NCBI GenBank assembly: GCA_016868095.1
Contig: VGHV01000115.1
Span: 1 to 7,559, forward strand
Length of the DNA: 7,559 bases
Reading direction: 5' to 3'
Source: Betaproteobacteria bacterium
GTDB taxonomy: Bacteria > Pseudomonadota > Gammaproteobacteria > Burkholderiales > Burkholderiaceae_E
Shown here in pieces: positions 5,442 through 7,559 of the stretch (position 1 is the first letter of the stretch; every line of letters begins with the position of its first letter). The notes below the pieces were generated by a model. That model did not search any database. It was not told the origin of the DNA and saw only the letters and a program-made list of their open reading frames with translations. A program made the translations under genes and the position numbers.

Positions 5442-6629
5442 ATGAGCCAAGCATCCGCCCTGATGACAACCTATGCACAGCTACCCATTGCTTTTGCCTA
5501 CGGCAAGGGTGTTTGGCTTTACGATGAGCAGGGACGACGTTATCTCGACGCTTTATCGGGTATCGCCGTCAACACGCTTGGCCATGCGCACGCGGGCTTG
5601 GTCGCCGCACTCAGCGATCAAATCAACAAGATTATCCATAGTTCTAATCTTTTTAGAATTCCATTGCAACATGAGGTGGCCAGCTTCTTGACCCGTATTT
5701 CCGGGATGGATAATGCTTTTTTCTGTAACTCAGGATTAGAGGCGAACGAAGCAGCTATAAAAATTGCAAGACTTTACGGACACAACCGCGGTATTGACCG
5801 ACCCGAGATCGTCGTCTATGAAAAAGCTTTTCACGGACGCTCGCTTGCCACTTTATCGGCAACTGGCAATGAAAAGGTCCAAAAGGGTTTTGAACCGCTA
5901 GTTGAAGGATTTGTCCGGGCCCCACTCAATGATCTTGGCGCTATCGAGCAAATTGCTCGCGATAGGCCAAAGGTTTGCGCAATTTTTATTGAGGCGATCC
6001 AGGGCGAAGGTGGCATCAACCCCGCAAGGCTTGATTACCTAAAGGGTTTGCGCCAGATCTGTGATCGCCAGGGATGGCTGCTAATGATCGACGAAGTGCA
6101 ATGCGGCCTGGGCCGAACCGGTAAGTGGTTTGCGCATCAATGGGCTGAGATTGTTCCGGACGTCATGCCACTTGCGAAAGGTCTTGCCTCGGGTGTTCCT
6201 GTGGGTGCAGTGGTCGCACGTGGCGTAGCAGCAGAAACCTTCAAGCCCGGCAACCATGGCACGACCTTTGGCGGCAACCCGCTTGCGATGCGCGCGGCGC
6301 TCACAACCCTGCAAACGATTGAAAATGAAGGATTGCTCGAGCATGTTCAGCGCGTTGGTGCTTATTTGCACGAACGACTGAGCGACGGGCTTTCTGGTCA
6401 GCAATCGGTGATTGACATACGCGGACGAGGGCTAATGCTTGGTATCGAGCTCGACAGGCCCGCGGGGGTACTTGTGAAGCAAGGGCTTGAACAAGGCATC
6501 GTATTTAACGTGACTGCCGATACCGTTGTGCGTTTGCTCCCCCCCTTAATCTTCGATCAACGCGATGTGGATTATCTGCTCGAGCGTCTGCTGCCACTCA
6601 TCAGGCAGCACCTGCAAGCAAATCACTGA
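5442..6629 (+). CDS. argD: Acetylornithine aminotransferase
   Basis: A PLP-dependent class III aminotransferase of 395 residues that converts N-acetylglutamate semialdehyde and glutamate to N-acetylornithine and 2-oxoglutarate in arginine synthesis; in some bacteria it also acts on N-succinyl-diaminopimelate in the lysine pathway. Visible landmarks are YLDALSGIAVNTLGHAH near residue 30-46, the phosphate-binding FCNSGLEANEAA (94-105), FHGRSLATLSATGN, DEVQCGLGRTG starting at Asp217 (contacts the pyridine nitrogen), and Lys246 in PLAKGL, the Schiff-base lysine, then GTTFGGNPLA. GAGG at 5427-5430 lies eleven bases before the ATG. Met8 is a possible alternative start. argF follows after 22 nt, so the two are probably one operon. 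Related enzymes (GABA or succinylornithine aminotransferase) are less likely given this neighbour. Confidence 0.95.
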   Translation: MSQASALMTTYAQLPIAFAYGKGVWLYDEQGRRYLDALSGIAVNTLGHAHAGLVAALSDQINKIIHSSNLFRIPLQHEVASFLTRISGMDNAFFCNSGLEANEAAIKIARLYGHNRGIDRPEIVVYEKAFHGRSLATLSATGNEKVQKGFEPLVEGFVRAPLNDLGAIEQIARDRPKVCAIFIEAIQGEGGINPARLDYLKGLRQICDRQGWLLMIDEVQCGLGRTGKWFAHQWAEIVPDVMPLAKGLASGVPVGAVVARGVAAETFKPGNHGTTFGGNPLAMRAALTTLQTIENEGLLEHVQRVGAYLHERLSDGLSGQQSVIDIRGRGLMLGIELDRPAGVLVKQGLEQGIVFNVTADTVVRLLPPLIFDQRDVDYLLERLLPLIRQHLQANH

Positions 6630-6651
6630 GCAGAAACGAGGAGTATTTCTC

Positions 6652-7559
6652 ATGGCCCATGCCATCAAGCACTTTTTGCAATTCAACGATCTCAGTGTCG
6701 ACGAGTTGCAGTACTTATTCTCACGTACCGCCTTAATTAAAGAAAAATTTAAACGATATGACCCTCATCACGTACTGAGTGATAGAACTTTAGTGATGAT
6801 TTTCGAGAAGGCCAGTACCAGAACACGCCTGTCTTTCGAGGCAGGCATGCATCAACTCGGTGGCGCTGCGATTTATCTCAATACGCGCGACTCGCAGCTC
6901 GGTCGCGGCGAACCGGTTGAAGACGCGGGCGAGGTGATTTCGCGCATGTGCGATATCGTTATGATTCGCACCTACGAGCAATCAATCATCGAGCGATTCG
7001 CCTCGCGATCACGAGTACCGGTCATCAATGGACTCACCAATGAGTTCCACCCCTGCCAGGTTTTAGCCGACATTTTCACCTGGGTGGAAAAGCGTGGAAG
7101 CATCAAGGGTGCAAGCGTTGCCTGGATTGGCGATGGCAACAATATGGCAAATACTTGGGCGCAAGCGGCTGAACTACTCGATTTCAGCCTACACATTTCA
7201 ACACCGCCTGGTTACGCCATTGATGCCTCGCTCGCAGGTGTCAAGGCCAGTGCATACAAGCACTTCGACGATCCTATGCAGGCTGCCAAGGATGCCGACC
7301 TTGTCTGTACCGATGTGTGGACGTCGATGGGCTTTGAGACCGAGGACGACGTTCGGAAGCAGGCATTTGCCGACTGGCGAGTCGACGCAGAAATGATGGC
7401 TGTTGCAAGGCCCGATGCAATGTTCATGCATTGCCTGCCTGCCCACCGTGGCGAAGAAGTGAGTGCTGATGTCATTGACGGCCCACAGTCAGTTGTATGG
7501 GACGAAGCGGAAAACCGCCTCCATATTCAGAAGGCGCTCATGGAATATCTTTTACTGGG
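6652..7559 (+). CDS. argF: Ornithine carbamoyltransferase, missing only the extreme C-terminus (window edge)
   Basis: It makes citrulline from ornithine and carbamoyl phosphate, the sixth step of arginine synthesis; a cytosolic trimer. 302 codons are open to the edge of the window without a stop. The family is normally near 305 residues and the last visible part, ENRLHIQKALMEYLLLG, is the usual C-terminal end, so the stop should lie within a few codons. Landmarks are the carbamoyl phosphate loop STRTR (55-59), HPCQ (133-136), the ornithine-binding Asp221 and SMG (225-227), and HCLPAHRG (260-267) with the reactive Cys261. This is the ornithine, not aspartate, carbamoyltransferase because of HCLP and SMG. 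ACGAGGAG (6636-6643) lies eight bases before the ATG, and the gap to argD is 22 nt, indicating co-transcription. Confidence 0.97.
   Translation, partial: MAHAIKHFLQFNDLSVDELQYLFSRTALIKEKFKRYDPHHVLSDRTLVMIFEKASTRTRLSFEAGMHQLGGAAIYLNTRDSQLGRGEPVEDAGEVISRMCDIVMIRTYEQSIIERFASRSRVPVINGLTNEFHPCQVLADIFTWVEKRGSIKGASVAWIGDGNNMANTWAQAAELLDFSLHISTPPGYAIDASLAGVKASAYKHFDDPMQAAKDADLVCTDVWTSMGFETEDDVRKQAFADWRVDAEMMAVARPDAMFMHCLPAHRGEEVSADVIDGPQSVVWDEAENRLHIQKALMEYLLL

Noticed and set aside
6730..6760. AT-rich patch at the start of argF as a sign of transfer or regulation
   Set aside because: It is in frame and encodes a normal ornithine carbamoyltransferase N-terminus; Lys-rich codons explain the composition.

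Overview
The window looks like chromosomal DNA of a betaproteobacterium, probably Burkholderiales. The grounds are moderately high GC, the arginine-rhamnosylation type EF-P with its EarP transferase next door, a DUF3579 protein beside argD and argF, and best recollected protein similarity for all of these. This placement is from family knowledge only; no database search was possible.

Left part (1-2900), accessory and probably catabolic. A truncated substrate-binding protein of an ABC transporter (NMT1/TauA/SsuA type, Tat-like signal) runs leftward off the edge. Divergent from it is a short-chain dehydrogenase of the HSD10 (3-hydroxyacyl-CoA dehydrogenase type 2) kind. Convergent with that is an amidase-signature hydrolase with a complete Lys-Ser-Ser triad. 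The 91-bp gap between the two convergent stops is almost filled by two copies of a 45-bp-period repeat. The amidase translation start, with its strong ribosome binding site and first 24 codons, is duplicated in tandem (94-bp unit), which leaves a 43-codon overlapping ORF just upstream of the real gene.

Middle (2955-4975), translation. A small KTSC-domain protein, EarP and EF-P follow one another on the + strand with gaps of 9 and 20 nt. EarP transfers rhamnose from dTDP-rhamnose to Arg32 of EF-P, and the EF-P here has Arg32 in the expected loop. EF-P then relieves ribosome stalling at proline runs. The EarP gene carries an in-frame 24-bp tandem duplication.

Right part (4976-7559), arginine biosynthesis. 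A leftward DUF3579 gene abuts the efp stop codon. It is divergent from argD (acetylornithine aminotransferase), which is followed after 22 nt by argF (ornithine carbamoyltransferase). argF runs off the right edge probably only a few codons short of its end.

No tRNA, rRNA, CRISPR array, transposase or attachment site was seen, and no stretch over 300 bp lacks a gene. I do not see a clear new multi-gene system. The most unusual features are three separate short tandem duplications (periods 45, 94 and 24 bp) within about 2.6 kb, two of which touch gene expression or protein structure.
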